A DNA stretch of 64,000 bases, taken from Arthrobacter sp. Edens01 (lineage in GTDB: Bacteria; Actinomycetota; Actinomycetes; Actinomycetales; Micrococcaceae). The notes below the pieces were generated by a model. The model saw only the letters and a list, made by a program, of their open reading frames with translations. It searched no databases and was not told the origin of the DNA. The DNA lies in contig NZ_LKIU01000005.1 in assembly GCF_001307035.1 (NCBI RefSeq), positions 1,570,946-1,634,945 on the forward strand. Reading direction: 5' to 3'. A program made the translations under genes and the position numbers. The stretch's first letter is position 1. The number at the start of each line of letters is the position of its first letter. Below are positions 9,063 through 18,875 of the stretch, piece by piece.

Positions 9063-9554
9063 ATGAACGCAACGATCGTGGTGCTGACCGAAGAAACGCT
9101 CAACGAGGCCGACGCCCGCAACCTGGGTTATCTGGCGGAGGACAATGCGGTGCGGTTCGAGATCCTTGTGCCGGCCGACCCGGGACGGCACATGCTGGTG
9201 GATGTGCTGGACAACCTGAGCCTGCTGGACTTCGCGGCTGCGTACCGGAACATTGCCGGACCGCACCTGACCGCGAAGCAGGAGGTCAAGGCCGCTGAGC
9301 AGGAACTGGCGGAATCACTGGACCTGCTCCGCGGCCTGGGGTTCGACGCCGACGGCCGGGTTACCGGGGAGAATCCGGTTGAAGCCGTGGTTGAGGAAGC
9401 CAGGAGCTCGCAGGCGCAGCAGGTGGTGGTCATAACCACCCCGCATGCAGTCGAAGACACGTTCGGCACTGACTGGGCCAACGAAGCCCAGGACCGGCTG
9501 GGAGTTCCGGTGCTGCACCTGTACTCCGGTTCCACCTTCATTGGCGACTCGTAA
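9063..9554 (+). CDS. UspA-like nucleotide-binding protein
   Basis: This 163-residue protein has the layout of a universal-stress-type alpha/beta domain: a beta strand at the start (ATIVVLTEE), a helix rich in E/A at 80-100, and a C-terminal strand with VVVITTPHA and VPVLHLYSG. The glycine-rich ATP loop of classic UspA is not obvious. It may be a divergent member that does not bind ATP. It is divergent from the hydrolase gene and is followed by a clean hairpin terminator before msrB. Function is not known; the fold assignment is moderate. Confidence 0.65.
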   Translation: MNATIVVLTEETLNEADARNLGYLAEDNAVRFEILVPADPGRHMLVDVLDNLSLLDFAAAYRNIAGPHLTAKQEVKAAEQELAESLDLLRGLGFDADGRVTGENPVEAVVEEARSSQAQQVVVITTPHAVEDTFGTDWANEAQDRLGVPVLHLYSGSTFIGDS

Positions 9555-9561
9555 AACCCGG

Positions 9562-9583
9562 AATCCCGGCACCGGGATTTATT
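9562..9583 (+). terminator. Rho-independent-type terminator after the UspA-like gene
   Basis: AATCCCGG and CCGGGATT form a perfect 8-bp stem with a 2-base spacer, followed by TATTA. It begins eight bases after the stop codon at 9554. Confidence 0.65.
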
Positions 9584-9642
9584 AACCGGCCGCGGACGTT
9601 GTGGCCAGCATGAGCACTACAGGAACTAACAGTGAGGCGGCT

Positions 9643-10077
9643 ATGAACAGCAAGGACACCGGCACGCAGGTTCCGGTCCAGAAGTCCGACGACGAGTGGC
9701 GCCGCGAACTGACCCCGGCTGAGTACCAGGTACTCCGCCAGGCGGGCACGGAGCGCCCCTACACCGGGGAATACTGGGACACCAAGACCGAAGGCGTCTA
9801 CGCCTGCCGGGCATGCGGAGCTGAACTGTTCACCAGCAGTGAGAAGTTCGATTCGCACTGCGGATGGCCGTCCTTCTTCGCGCCCCTGGCCGAAGGCAAG
9901 GTCCGCTACCTGCACGACCGCAGCATGGGAATGGACCGGATCGAAGTCCGCTGCGCCAACTGCGACTCCCACATGGGGCACCTCTTTGAAGGTGAGGGCT
10001 TCGACACCCCCACCGACCAGCGCTACTGCATCAACTCGGTTTCAATAAAGCTGGTCCCCAAGACCGACGGGAACTGA
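9643..10077 (+). CDS. msrB: Peptide-methionine (R)-S-oxide reductase MsrB
   Basis: This 144-residue enzyme reduces the R epimer of methionine sulfoxide in oxidised proteins. Two CxxC pairs (CRAC and CANC) bind the structural zinc, and the catalytic cysteine lies in RYCINS near the C-terminus. GWPSF is the substrate-site motif. The ATG at 9643 is chosen because GTGAGG precedes it at good spacing; GTG 9601 and ATG 9610 are upstream alternatives. It lies just ahead of the EncFtn-like gene, so an oxidative-stress theme is plausible for this stretch. Confidence 0.93.
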   Translation: MNSKDTGTQVPVQKSDDEWRRELTPAEYQVLRQAGTERPYTGEYWDTKTEGVYACRACGAELFTSSEKFDSHCGWPSFFAPLAEGKVRYLHDRSMGMDRIEVRCANCDSHMGHLFEGEGFDTPTDQRYCINSVSIKLVPKTDGN

Positions 10078-10119
10078 GCCCCCGCAGGGCATCTGGCCAC
10101 CGGCCATTGTGCCCCCCGG

Positions 10120-10199
10120 AAGCCCGCCGTACGCTCGAATAACGGTCAAACACGTTATCGGACAGACGTATGGCGGGCTTTTTGCGTGCCGCTGTCCGA
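10120..10199 (+). promoter_or_regulatory. Structured leader with mutually exclusive terminator and competing helix
   Basis: Bases 10120-10133 pair with 10167-10180 to give a 14-bp stem with one G-U pair, followed by TTTTT (10179-10183): an intrinsic terminator. Its loop contains a second hairpin, ATAACG (10139-10144) with CGTTAT (10153-10158). A competing 8-bp helix pairs 10158-10165 (TCGGACAG) with 10192-10199 (CTGTCCGA), and cannot coexist with the terminator stem without a pseudoknot. The EncFtn-like start codon is at 10217, only 33 bases after the T run. It may be just the msrB terminator, or an attenuator or riboswitch for the downstream genes. I do not recognise a known riboswitch class. 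Confidence 0.6.
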
Positions 10200-10216
10200 A
10201 CAGCCAGGGAGCTGCA

Positions 10217-10540
10217 ATGGGAACAGACCAATACCACGAACCACCCTCCGAACTTTCCGCCGAAACACGCACTTTCGCCCGGATGTGCGCCAGCCTGAGC
10301 GAAGAGGCTGAAGCGATCGGCTGGTACGTGCAGCGCATCTCCGTGGAGCCCGACGCCGATTCCCGGGCCATCATGGAGGACTCCCTCGGCGAGGAGTTCA
10401 AGCATTTTTCAATGGAGCTTGAATTCCTGCTCCGGAAGACCCCCGAATGGCGGGAAATGGCCCGCGGGATTCTCTTTACCGACGGGGACATTGTCGCCCA
10501 CGGTGAGGCCTCCGAGGCTGCAGCAACCCAGGACGAATAG
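10217..10540 (+). CDS. Encapsulated-ferritin-like (EncFtn family) ferroxidase without targeting tail
   Basis: This 107-residue protein matches the EncFtn family, which forms an annular ferroxidase inside encapsulin shells. The first helix reads EEAEAIGWYVQR and the second EEFKHFSMELEF. Glu29, Glu30, Glu32, Trp36, Tyr37, Glu60 and His63 fall in the same spacing as Glu31, Glu32, Glu34, Trp38, Tyr39, Glu62 and His65 of the Rhodospirillum rubrum protein (numbering from memory). The C-terminus (GEASEAAATQDE) lacks the LTVGSL-type encapsulin targeting peptide, and no encapsulin gene is nearby. AGGGAG precedes ATG 10217 at ideal spacing. A V/A-ATPase operon begins 38 bases downstream. Iron oxidation is inferred from residues; a role with the ATPase is speculative. 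Confidence 0.8.
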   Translation: MGTDQYHEPPSELSAETRTFARMCASLSEEAEAIGWYVQRISVEPDADSRAIMEDSLGEEFKHFSMELEFLLRKTPEWREMARGILFTDGDIVAHGEASEAAATQDE

Positions 10541-10578
10541 CAGCTGTAGCTTCCACCACGCCGATACCCGGGAGGTGC

Positions 10579-11058
10579 ATGAGTTTGGCACGGCCTACCA
10601 TTCTGGACCGGTTCCGGCCCGTGGGTGCTCCGGGTCCCTCCGGCCCTGCGGGCGTTCCGTCTGCTGACCATGAGGGCACGGACGCGGAACTGCTTCCTGT
10701 CTTTGCCGCCCTCAAACCCGATGTCGACGCAGCCCGGCAACAGACAGAAGACGCAGCCGGACAGGCACGCCGCCAGCTGGCCGAGGCACGGCGGCAGGCC
10801 GACGCTGAGGTATCCCAGGCACGGCTGGACTCCGGAGCCGTCCGCGCCAAAGCCGCCGAAGAAGTCACCCAGCAGGCAGCAGCCCGGGAAAAGGAGCTGC
10901 TGACACAGGCCCAAAACCGGGCAGAACAGATCCGCGGCGCCGCCCGGGGCCGGATCCCCCGGCTGGCCGCGGAAATCGCCGGTTCCATCGTTTCCGAATA
11001 CCTGGACGGGCCGGGCAGCCACGCAGGAAACCCCGAACATCGGACGGAGAATCTGTGA
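10579..11058 (+). CDS. V/A-type ATPase peripheral stalk subunit (G/H-like)
   Basis: This 159-residue protein is almost all heptad-like helix from about residue 40 to 135, rich in Ala, Glu, Gln and Arg (RRQLAEARRQADAEVSQAR). That is the pattern of V/A-ATPase subunit G/H, which pairs with subunit E to form the peripheral stalk. A Pro/Gly-rich N-terminal 35 residues is unusual. GGGAGG precedes the ATG. It opens the ATPase operon, and its stop overlaps the next start in GTGA. Sequence alone gives weak identity; position as the first ATPase gene decides the call. Confidence 0.72.
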   Translation: MSLARPTILDRFRPVGAPGPSGPAGVPSADHEGTDAELLPVFAALKPDVDAARQQTEDAAGQARRQLAEARRQADAEVSQARLDSGAVRAKAAEEVTQQAAAREKELLTQAQNRAEQIRGAARGRIPRLAAEIAGSIVSEYLDGPGSHAGNPEHRTENL

Positions 11059-12015
11059 GGTCCGACTGGGTGGCAGCAACTGTGCGCGCCAAGGCCATGG
11101 CGCGCAGGCGTGCCGGGGCCGGTCTGTGCCGTGAAGCCGCTGCCCTTACCTCACTTCCGCAGGCACTGGAGCTCCTGGAGCAGACGGCCTACGCATCCGA
11201 GCTTGCCGGAAGCAGGAACCTGGCGGAAGCACAGCACGCCACCCGGCGCAGCGTTCTGTGGCAGCTGCGGGTCCTGGCCGGGTGGCTGCCCGTTGCCGGA
11301 GCACGGATGGTCCGGGCAGCGGGCGCCGCGTTTGAACTCGCAAACATCTCAGTCCTTGCCCGCAGGCTGCAGGAGGCTGCAGACGCCGGTGCGGAAGGAT
11401 CCCTGCACCGCAGTGTTCCGCTGCCGGAGTACTTTGAACTCGGCGGGCTCGCCACAGCCTGGCCCCGCCTCTCGCAGGCAGGCAGCAGCACTGAACTCAC
11501 CGATCTGCTGCGCACCAGCCCCTGGGGAGACCCCGGGCCTGCCCAGGACTTTGCCGACACGCTGACAGTGGTCTGGATCCGCCGGCTCGCTGCGGCCGCC
11601 CCGCAGACACGCAGCTGGATGGTGGCCGGAGCTGTTCTGATCGCAGCGCGCAGGGTGCTGCTGGCTCCGGGACCCGGACGCCACGGCGCCCAGGACACCG
11701 GAAACCGGCTGCATATGCTGCTTCAGCCGCTGCTGGGCGGCACCTGGGCGGAGGCGGACGACGTCGCGTCCTTCAGGGCAGCACTGCCGGCCGCTGCCGC
11801 GCCGGTACTGGAGGGCGTCGAGGATCCCTCCGGTCTCTGGCGTGCCGAAGCGTCACTGCGGGCACGGGTTGAAGAAGACGGGTTCCGGCTGCTGCGCTCG
11901 GGCCTGCCGGGTCCGGATGTGGCGGTTGGAGCAGCAGCTGTGCTGGCCGTGGATGCCTGGCGGGTCCGCGCGGCCCTGGCTGCTGCAGCTTCCGGCGGCG
12001 GAAGCGAGGTACTGG

Positions 12016-12029
<14 letters not shown>
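11055..12029 (+). CDS. V/A-type ATPase subunit C (d-type central cap)
   Basis: This 324-residue, all-alpha, Ala/Leu/Arg-rich protein occupies the subunit C slot. Family C subunits are funnel-shaped helical proteins that join the membrane ring to the central stalk. Features consistent with that are the helical repeats, a VPLPEYFELGGLAT loop and the absence of membrane spans. The GTG start at 11055 overlaps the previous stop by four bases. Sequence similarity is diffuse, so the call leans on gene order between G/H and I. Confidence 0.75.
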
Positions 12030-14004
<1,975 letters not shown>

Positions 14005-14008
<4 letters not shown>

Positions 14009-14529
14009 GCAGCCTTCCCCGCAGCGCCGGACCCGCCCTGGAACCCATTCGGGAGGCAATCCGGGCGGACGCCGCAGCGCAGTCCGGGCGGATCCTGGAC
14101 ACAGCCGAACGCCAGGCGGCGGAGATCCGTCAGCGTGGACGGAGCGAGGCGGAGCAGATCCGCAGCCGGGCCGAAGCTGACGGCCGGGAGGCCGCCCGTG
14201 CCGAAGCGCAGCTGCGCTCCGCCCGTGCACGTAGGGCTGCCGGCGGCACCGTCCTGGCCGCTGAGGAAGAACTCCGCGGGGAACTGCGCAGGGAGGTCCT
14301 TGCCCAGGCAGCCGCCCTCAGGTCCGGTCCGCGCTACCCGGCACTCCTGGACGCGCTCCGCGACCAGGCCCGCGAGCTCCTTGGCCCGGACGCGCACGTG
14401 GTTGAGGCGCCGGCGGGCGGGGTCACGGCAACCCTGGGTTCGCGCAGTGTGGACCTTTCACTTCCGGCGCTCGCCGACGCAGCCCTGGAACGCCATGCCG
14501 GGGAGGTGCGCAGCCTGTGGCAGGAATAG
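14005..14529 (+). CDS. V/A-type ATPase subunit E (peripheral stalk)
   Basis: This 174-residue protein has a long N-terminal coiled coil (about 20-100, AERQAAEIRQRGRSEAEQIRSR) and a small C-terminal globular part that ends ALERHAGEVRSLWQE. This is the layout of subunit E, which pairs with G/H and anchors the catalytic head. The ATG at 14005 overlaps the F stop; its own stop is overlapped by the A-subunit GTG. Confidence 0.85.
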
Positions 14530-16292
14530 AGGCAAACCAGACGCCCCCGCAGACGCAGCAGGGCGGTCCTGCTGGACGCATTCGGCGGGTCAGCGGCCCG
14601 CTGGTGGAAGTCACCGGCCTCCCGGACGTGTCCATGCTGGAACTGGTAGCGCTGGGACCTGAACGCATTTCGGCGGAGACGATTGCCGTCAACGGATCTG
14701 AAGCAACCCTCCAGGCCTATGAGTACACCGGGGGGCTCAAGGCCGGGGATACGGCGGAAGGTACGGGTCACCAGCTCTCTGCCCTGCTGGGACCGCATTT
14801 GCTGGGGCAGGTCTTCGACGGACTGCTCCGGCCTCTCTCCTCGGCCCCCATGTGGCTCAGCGCTGACCGGGAGGACTCCGCAGAGGACCGCCTGGTCCTT
14901 GACCGGCAGTGGAACTTTGAGCCCCAGGCGCCGGTGGGAAAGGCCGTGGGGCCGGGGCAGGTCCTGGGTGTTGTCCCCGATGCGGGCAGCGTCCCTTTCC
15001 TGGTAACGGTTCCGCCGGGCGTCGCCGGTGAACTCACGTGGCTGGGCAGCGGGCTGCTGCGGCCGCTGGAGAGAGCCGCCGTGGTGGGCGGAACGGAAGT
15101 CACCCTGGCCCAGCAATGGCCGGTGCACCGGCCCCGGCCCGTCGCCTCCCGGCTCTCGGATGCGGTACCCATGCATACGGGCCAGCGGGTGCTGGATTTG
15201 ATGTTCCCGCTGCCCCGGGGTGCGGCGGCGGCCGTGCCGGGCGGGTTTGGTACGGGCAAGACACTGCTGCTGCAGCAGATTGCCAAATGGTCCGACGCCG
15301 ATGTGATCGTTTACGTGGGCTGCGGCGAGCGCGGCAACGAGATGGCTGACGTCCTGGACGGGCTGAGCGGCCTGGAGGATCCGCGGACCGGCGGCGCGCT
15401 GCTGGACCGCACCGTAATCATCGCCAACACCTCCAACATGCCCATGATGGCGCGTGAAGCGAGCATCAACACCGGAGTCACGGTGGCGGAGTTCTTCCGA
15501 GACATGGGCTACCACGCCGTCGTGATCGCCGATTCAACCTCCCGCTGGGCCGAGGCCCTGAGGGAGTTCGCGAACCGCAACGGCGACCTGCCAGCGGAAG
15601 AAGGCTATCCCGCGTCGCTCGCCTCTGAACTCGCCGCGCTCTACGAGCGTGCCTCGCTTGCCGTCACTCTGGGCGGTTCAACGTCCTCGGTAACCGTCAT
15701 TGGCGCCGTCTCCCCTCCGGGAGGGGACATGAGCGAACCGGTGACCACGGGAACCCAGCGGTTCGTGCGTTCGCTGTGGCAGCTTGACCGGGACCTGGCC
15801 TACTCCCGGCATTACCCGGCAGTGAGCTGGCGGGGGTCCTTCTCCCGGGACGCCGATGCACTGGGCCGGTGGCACGCAGCCAACGGCGACCCGGAATGGG
15901 CCACCCGCCGTGCCCGGGCCGGGCTGGTGCTGGCCGAAGCAGACCGTCTCACAGCCCTGGCGGAAATCATTGGCTCTGCATCCCTGCCAGCCCACGAACA
16001 GGTGGTTCTCCTTGGCGGCCGGCTCCTGCGAGACGGCGTCCTGGTCCAGAACGCCCTGAGCGCCAATGACGGCTACTCCTCCGCCGCCAAGGGATCGGCG
16101 CTGCTCCAGGCAGTGCTGGACACCATCGACACCTGCCAGGACCTGGTGGCCCACGGGGTTTCCGCCGCCGCCGTGGATTCGTTCGACTTTTCTCCGCTGC
16201 TGCGCCTGCGCGAGGCGGCCGGACCGTCCGACGCCGCTGGTGTTGCCGAGCGGGCCGCCGCCTTCCTGGCCGAACTGAAGGAGCTGCGATGA
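14517..16292 (+). CDS. ntpA: V/A-type ATPase catalytic subunit A
   Basis: This 591-residue subunit carries the nucleotide site of the rotary ATPase. The N-terminal beta barrel spans about 20-90, followed by the A-specific insert (about 95-195). The P-loop GGFGTGKTLLLQQ is near residue 241, the catalytic Glu is in CGERGNEM near 268, and ADSTSRWAEALREF and EEGYPASLASELAALYERA follow. All catalytic features are intact. The GTG start at 14517 overlaps the E gene by 13 bases. It is the best-conserved marker that this is a V/A-type rather than F-type enzyme. Whether it makes or uses ATP cannot be read from sequence. Confidence 0.96.
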   Translation: MAGIEANQTPPQTQQGGPAGRIRRVSGPLVEVTGLPDVSMLELVALGPERISAETIAVNGSEATLQAYEYTGGLKAGDTAEGTGHQLSALLGPHLLGQVFDGLLRPLSSAPMWLSADREDSAEDRLVLDRQWNFEPQAPVGKAVGPGQVLGVVPDAGSVPFLVTVPPGVAGELTWLGSGLLRPLERAAVVGGTEVTLAQQWPVHRPRPVASRLSDAVPMHTGQRVLDLMFPLPRGAAAAVPGGFGTGKTLLLQQIAKWSDADVIVYVGCGERGNEMADVLDGLSGLEDPRTGGALLDRTVIIANTSNMPMMAREASINTGVTVAEFFRDMGYHAVVIADSTSRWAEALREFANRNGDLPAEEGYPASLASELAALYERASLAVTLGGSTSSVTVIGAVSPPGGDMSEPVTTGTQRFVRSLWQLDRDLAYSRHYPAVSWRGSFSRDADALGRWHAANGDPEWATRRARAGLVLAEADRLTALAEIIGSASLPAHEQVVLLGGRLLRDGVLVQNALSANDGYSSAAKGSALLQAVLDTIDTCQDLVAHGVSAAAVDSFDFSPLLRLREAAGPSDAAGVAERAAAFLAELKELR

Positions 16293-17692
16293 CCTCCCCC
16301 AACCGGAACCTGGTTTCCTACCGGGACGTGCGCGAGCTCCGCGGTCCGCTGATGGTGGTGGGAGAGACCGATGGCGTGGGTTGGGACGAGTTTGCCAGCG
16401 TGGATGTTGAGGGCGGGACCGAACGCCACGCCCTGGTGCTGGAGGTTGACGGCGGGCAGGCCGTGCTGCAGGTCCTTGAGGGTACCGAGGGAATGCGGCT
16501 GGGAGGCATCTCAGTCAGGTTCCAGGGCCGGCCGCTGCACATTCCGGTGGGCTCCGGCTGGCTGGGCAGGGTCTGCAACGGACGCGGAGAACCGCTGGAC
16601 GGCGGGCCGCCGGTGACCTCGGATACCGTGGAGCCGGTGAGCGGGTGGCCGCTGAACCCCGTCTACCGCATTCCCCCTAAAGAAGCGGTGATCACCGGCA
16701 TTTCCGCCATTGATGCGCTCACCACACTGGTGCGGGGACAAAAGCTGCCCGTCTTTTCGGTAGCCGGCCTGCCCCATCTGACGCTGGCAACCCAGATCGC
16801 CGCGCAGTCACGGACCGGAGGACGGAACTTCCGTGTGGTCTTCGCGGCCATGGGAATGACCCACGCCGACATCGCCTATATCCGTGACCGGCTGGAAGAA
16901 CGTTCGGCCGCCGGTGAACTGGTGCTGCTGCTCAACGCCGCAGATGATCCGGTGATTGAACGCATCCTGACCCCGCGCATCGCACTGACCATCGCTGAGC
17001 ACCTCGCCTATGAGGAAGGCAGCGACGTGCTGGTGGTGATGAGCGATATGACCAGCTACGCCGAAGCCGTCCGCGAGGTCTCCGCTGCACGCAAGGAGAT
17101 TCCGGCCCGGCGCGGGTATCCGGGTTACCTCTACAGCGACCTGGCCACCCTGTACGAACGCTGCGGCCGGGTACAGGGGCGGGAAGGCTCCGTCACGATC
17201 GTGCCGGTGCTGACCATGCCGTCAGGAGACATGACCCATCCCGTGCCGGACCTGACGGGTTACATCACCGAGGGGCAGATAGTGCTCTCGCCGGAGATCG
17301 ATGCGCGGGGCATTTACCCGCCCGTAGACGTCCTGTCCTCCCTGTCCCGGCTCATGCGCAGCGGTGCCGGAAAGGGACGGACCCGGGAAGACCACCTCGA
17401 TGTCGCAGCGCAGGTGCTGGCTGCCATGGCCCGGGCGCGGCAGGCCTCCGAGCTCGCTGAACTCGTTGGCGATGCCGCGCTGGGCGAGGCAGACCGCGCC
17501 TACATCCGGTTCCGGTCCGTGGTGGAGGAGAAACTGCTGAACCAGAGTGTGGATGAATACCGGTCCCTTGAACAGTCCCTCGGCCTGGCCTGGGAAGCAC
17601 TGGGTGTGCTGCCGCGGCGTGAACTGAGCATGCTTTCACCCGAACTGCTGGACAGGTACCTGCCCGGCCCGATCGGCGGGGCACGGCTGTGA
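16289..17692 (+). CDS. ntpB: V/A-type ATPase regulatory subunit B
   Basis: This 467-residue subunit alternates with A in the head hexamer. It starts with a beta barrel (VSYRDVRELRGPLMVV), then shows the non-catalytic nucleotide-binding domain, with no Walker A lysine motif (GLPHLTLATQIAAQ instead). SDMTSYAEAVREVSAARKEIPARRGYPGYLYSDLATLYE-type B signatures and TMPSGDMTHPVPDLTGYITEGQ-type switch regions are visible. It overlaps subunit A by ATGA. Its stop overlaps a GTG that opens a 10-codon mini-frame before subunit D. Confidence 0.95.
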   Translation: MTSPNRNLVSYRDVRELRGPLMVVGETDGVGWDEFASVDVEGGTERHALVLEVDGGQAVLQVLEGTEGMRLGGISVRFQGRPLHIPVGSGWLGRVCNGRGEPLDGGPPVTSDTVEPVSGWPLNPVYRIPPKEAVITGISAIDALTTLVRGQKLPVFSVAGLPHLTLATQIAAQSRTGGRNFRVVFAAMGMTHADIAYIRDRLEERSAAGELVLLLNAADDPVIERILTPRIALTIAEHLAYEEGSDVLVVMSDMTSYAEAVREVSAARKEIPARRGYPGYLYSDLATLYERCGRVQGREGSVTIVPVLTMPSGDMTHPVPDLTGYITEGQIVLSPEIDARGIYPPVDVLSSLSRLMRSGAGKGRTREDHLDVAAQVLAAMARARQASELAELVGDAALGEADRAYIRFRSVVEEKLLNQSVDEYRSLEQSLGLAWEALGVLPRRELSMLSPELLDRYLPGPIGGARL

Positions 17693-17721
17693 GGGCCGTT
17701 CCGGCGAAGGGACTGCTGTGA
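17689..17721 (+). other. Ten-codon frame bridging subunits B and D
   Basis: A GTG overlapping the B stop opens a frame encoding VRAVPAKGLL and stops at TGA 17719-17721, which overlaps the GTG of subunit D. The peptide resembles the conserved N-terminus of D subunits (VRxVPP-type), which the annotated D lacks. It may be a coupling leader or the detached start of D; a base error joining the two would also fit. Confidence 0.35.
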
Positions 17722-18305
17722 GCGGCTCCGGCCGGGCCGCCCGGGCGGAGACGGAACGCCGGCTCGAAACGGCCCGGCGGGGTGCCGAACTGCTGGACCG
17801 CAAACAGCAGATCCTTCGCATCGCCATCAGCAACCGGGCAGAGCAGGCAGAGGAAAGCCGCCGCCGGTTCGAAGCGGCAGCGGCCCGGGCTGCGCCCTGG
17901 CTGGGCCGGTCCCTGGCATTGGACGGTCTGGGACGCATCCATGAAGCTGTTCCGGACTCCTTCGCGGAAGCGGAGATCCGCTGGGGCGGTGCCATGGGCA
18001 TCGCCTATCCCGAAGGTGCCTCCGTGAAGCTGCCGGAGCAGATACCTTCCTCGGGCTCCTCCGCCCTGCTGTACGCTGCCGCAGCGCACCGCGAGGCGCT
18101 CGCCGCCGCCGTCGAGCATGCAGCGGATGCACGGGCCCTGCTGCTGGTCAGCCGGGAACTCGCAGCGACGCGGACCCGGCAGCGCGCCGTCGAACACCGC
18201 TGGATCCCCAGGCTGGAGGCAGAGCTGGACCGCATCCTGCGCAGCCTGGCCGAACAGGAACTGGAGGAGAGCCTCCGCTTGCGCTGGGCCGCCGGAGCCG
18301 TCTAG
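17718..18305 (+). CDS. ntpD: V/A-type ATPase subunit D (central rotor)
   Basis: This 195-residue protein is the long coiled-coil rotor shaft. The conserved N-terminal helix reads ETERRLETARRGAELLDRKQQIL, and the C-terminal helix reads RQRAVEHRWIPRLEAELDRI. The GTG at 17718 follows AAGGGA at good spacing. The usual first residues of D (VRxVPPGRAG) are partly absent and appear instead in a mini-frame just upstream. It is the last ATPase gene and overlaps by three bases at its 3' end the convergent GNAT gene. Confidence 0.9.
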   Translation: MSGSGRAARAETERRLETARRGAELLDRKQQILRIAISNRAEQAEESRRRFEAAAARAAPWLGRSLALDGLGRIHEAVPDSFAEAEIRWGGAMGIAYPEGASVKLPEQIPSSGSSALLYAAAAHREALAAAVEHAADARALLLVSRELAATRTRQRAVEHRWIPRLEAELDRILRSLAEQELEESLRLRWAAGAV

Positions 18306-18847
18306 GCAGGCACGTCCTCCCATTCGAACGGCGTGATCTCCTGGTTCACCCAGTCCTGCCGGAGAATCGCGTAGGCGACTGATGCCACACGGCCGCCATC
18401 CGCCGTCGGCCATCCAAGGCGGTAGTGCGCCTCCTTCAGGAACCCGGCACGCAGGAACGTCTTTCGCATGGCGATGTTGTCCTCGCGGGTCTGGCCTTCA
18501 AACCGGACAATCTCCGGGAAGCGGTCAAAGACCAGGGCACACAGCGCTTTCAGCACCGGCACCCCGAGCCCGCGGCCGCGAAACTCTTCCGCCAGCCGCA
18601 GGTCGAACATCGGGGTGTCTTCCTCCAGGTCATCCAGGACCACCAGCCCGATGCGTTCCGGACCGTCCTGGATCCAGAACCCAATTGACTCATCACTCCA
18701 GAAACGTCCTTCATCCACGAGCTTGCGGGCGGACTCCGCCGAATGTTCCGCCCGAACATGGAAGGGAAAGCGGTTCGAGGTGAGGAACTGCACTACGGCC
18801 TGGGACTCGGAGACGGACTCCACCAGGGGCAGGAAACTAATAGCCAT
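18302..18847 (-). CDS. GNAT-family N-acetyltransferase
   Basis: This 181-residue protein has the GNAT fold. A central strand IGLVVLDDLEEDTPMFDLRLAEEFRGRGLGVP shows the acetyl-CoA-binding RGRGLG motif near residue 90. The pattern TREDNIAMRKTFLRAGFLKE is typical of RimJ/RimL-like members, which often modify proteins or small amines. The substrate is not predictable. Its stop overlaps the stop of the convergent ATPase D gene, and the thiolase gene lies upstream on the same strand with 28 bases between. Confidence 0.85.
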   Translation of the reverse strand: MAISFLPLVESVSESQAVVQFLTSNRFPFHVRAEHSAESARKLVDEGRFWSDESIGFWIQDGPERIGLVVLDDLEEDTPMFDLRLAEEFRGRGLGVPVLKALCALVFDRFPEIVRFEGQTREDNIAMRKTFLRAGFLKEAHYRLGWPTADGGRVASVAYAILRQDWVNQEITPFEWEDVPA

Positions 18848-18875
18848 GTCCGGAGTCTAGGGAAAGCTGCAGCCT

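Noticed and set aside
7043-9298. 751-codon plus-strand frame
   Set aside because: It covers the DUF1304 and hydrolase genes antisense, rich in His/Arg/Pro, with no domain.
10217-10540. Encapsulin cargo protein
   Set aside because: No LTVGSL-like C-terminal peptide and no encapsulin gene in the window, so encapsulation is not claimed.
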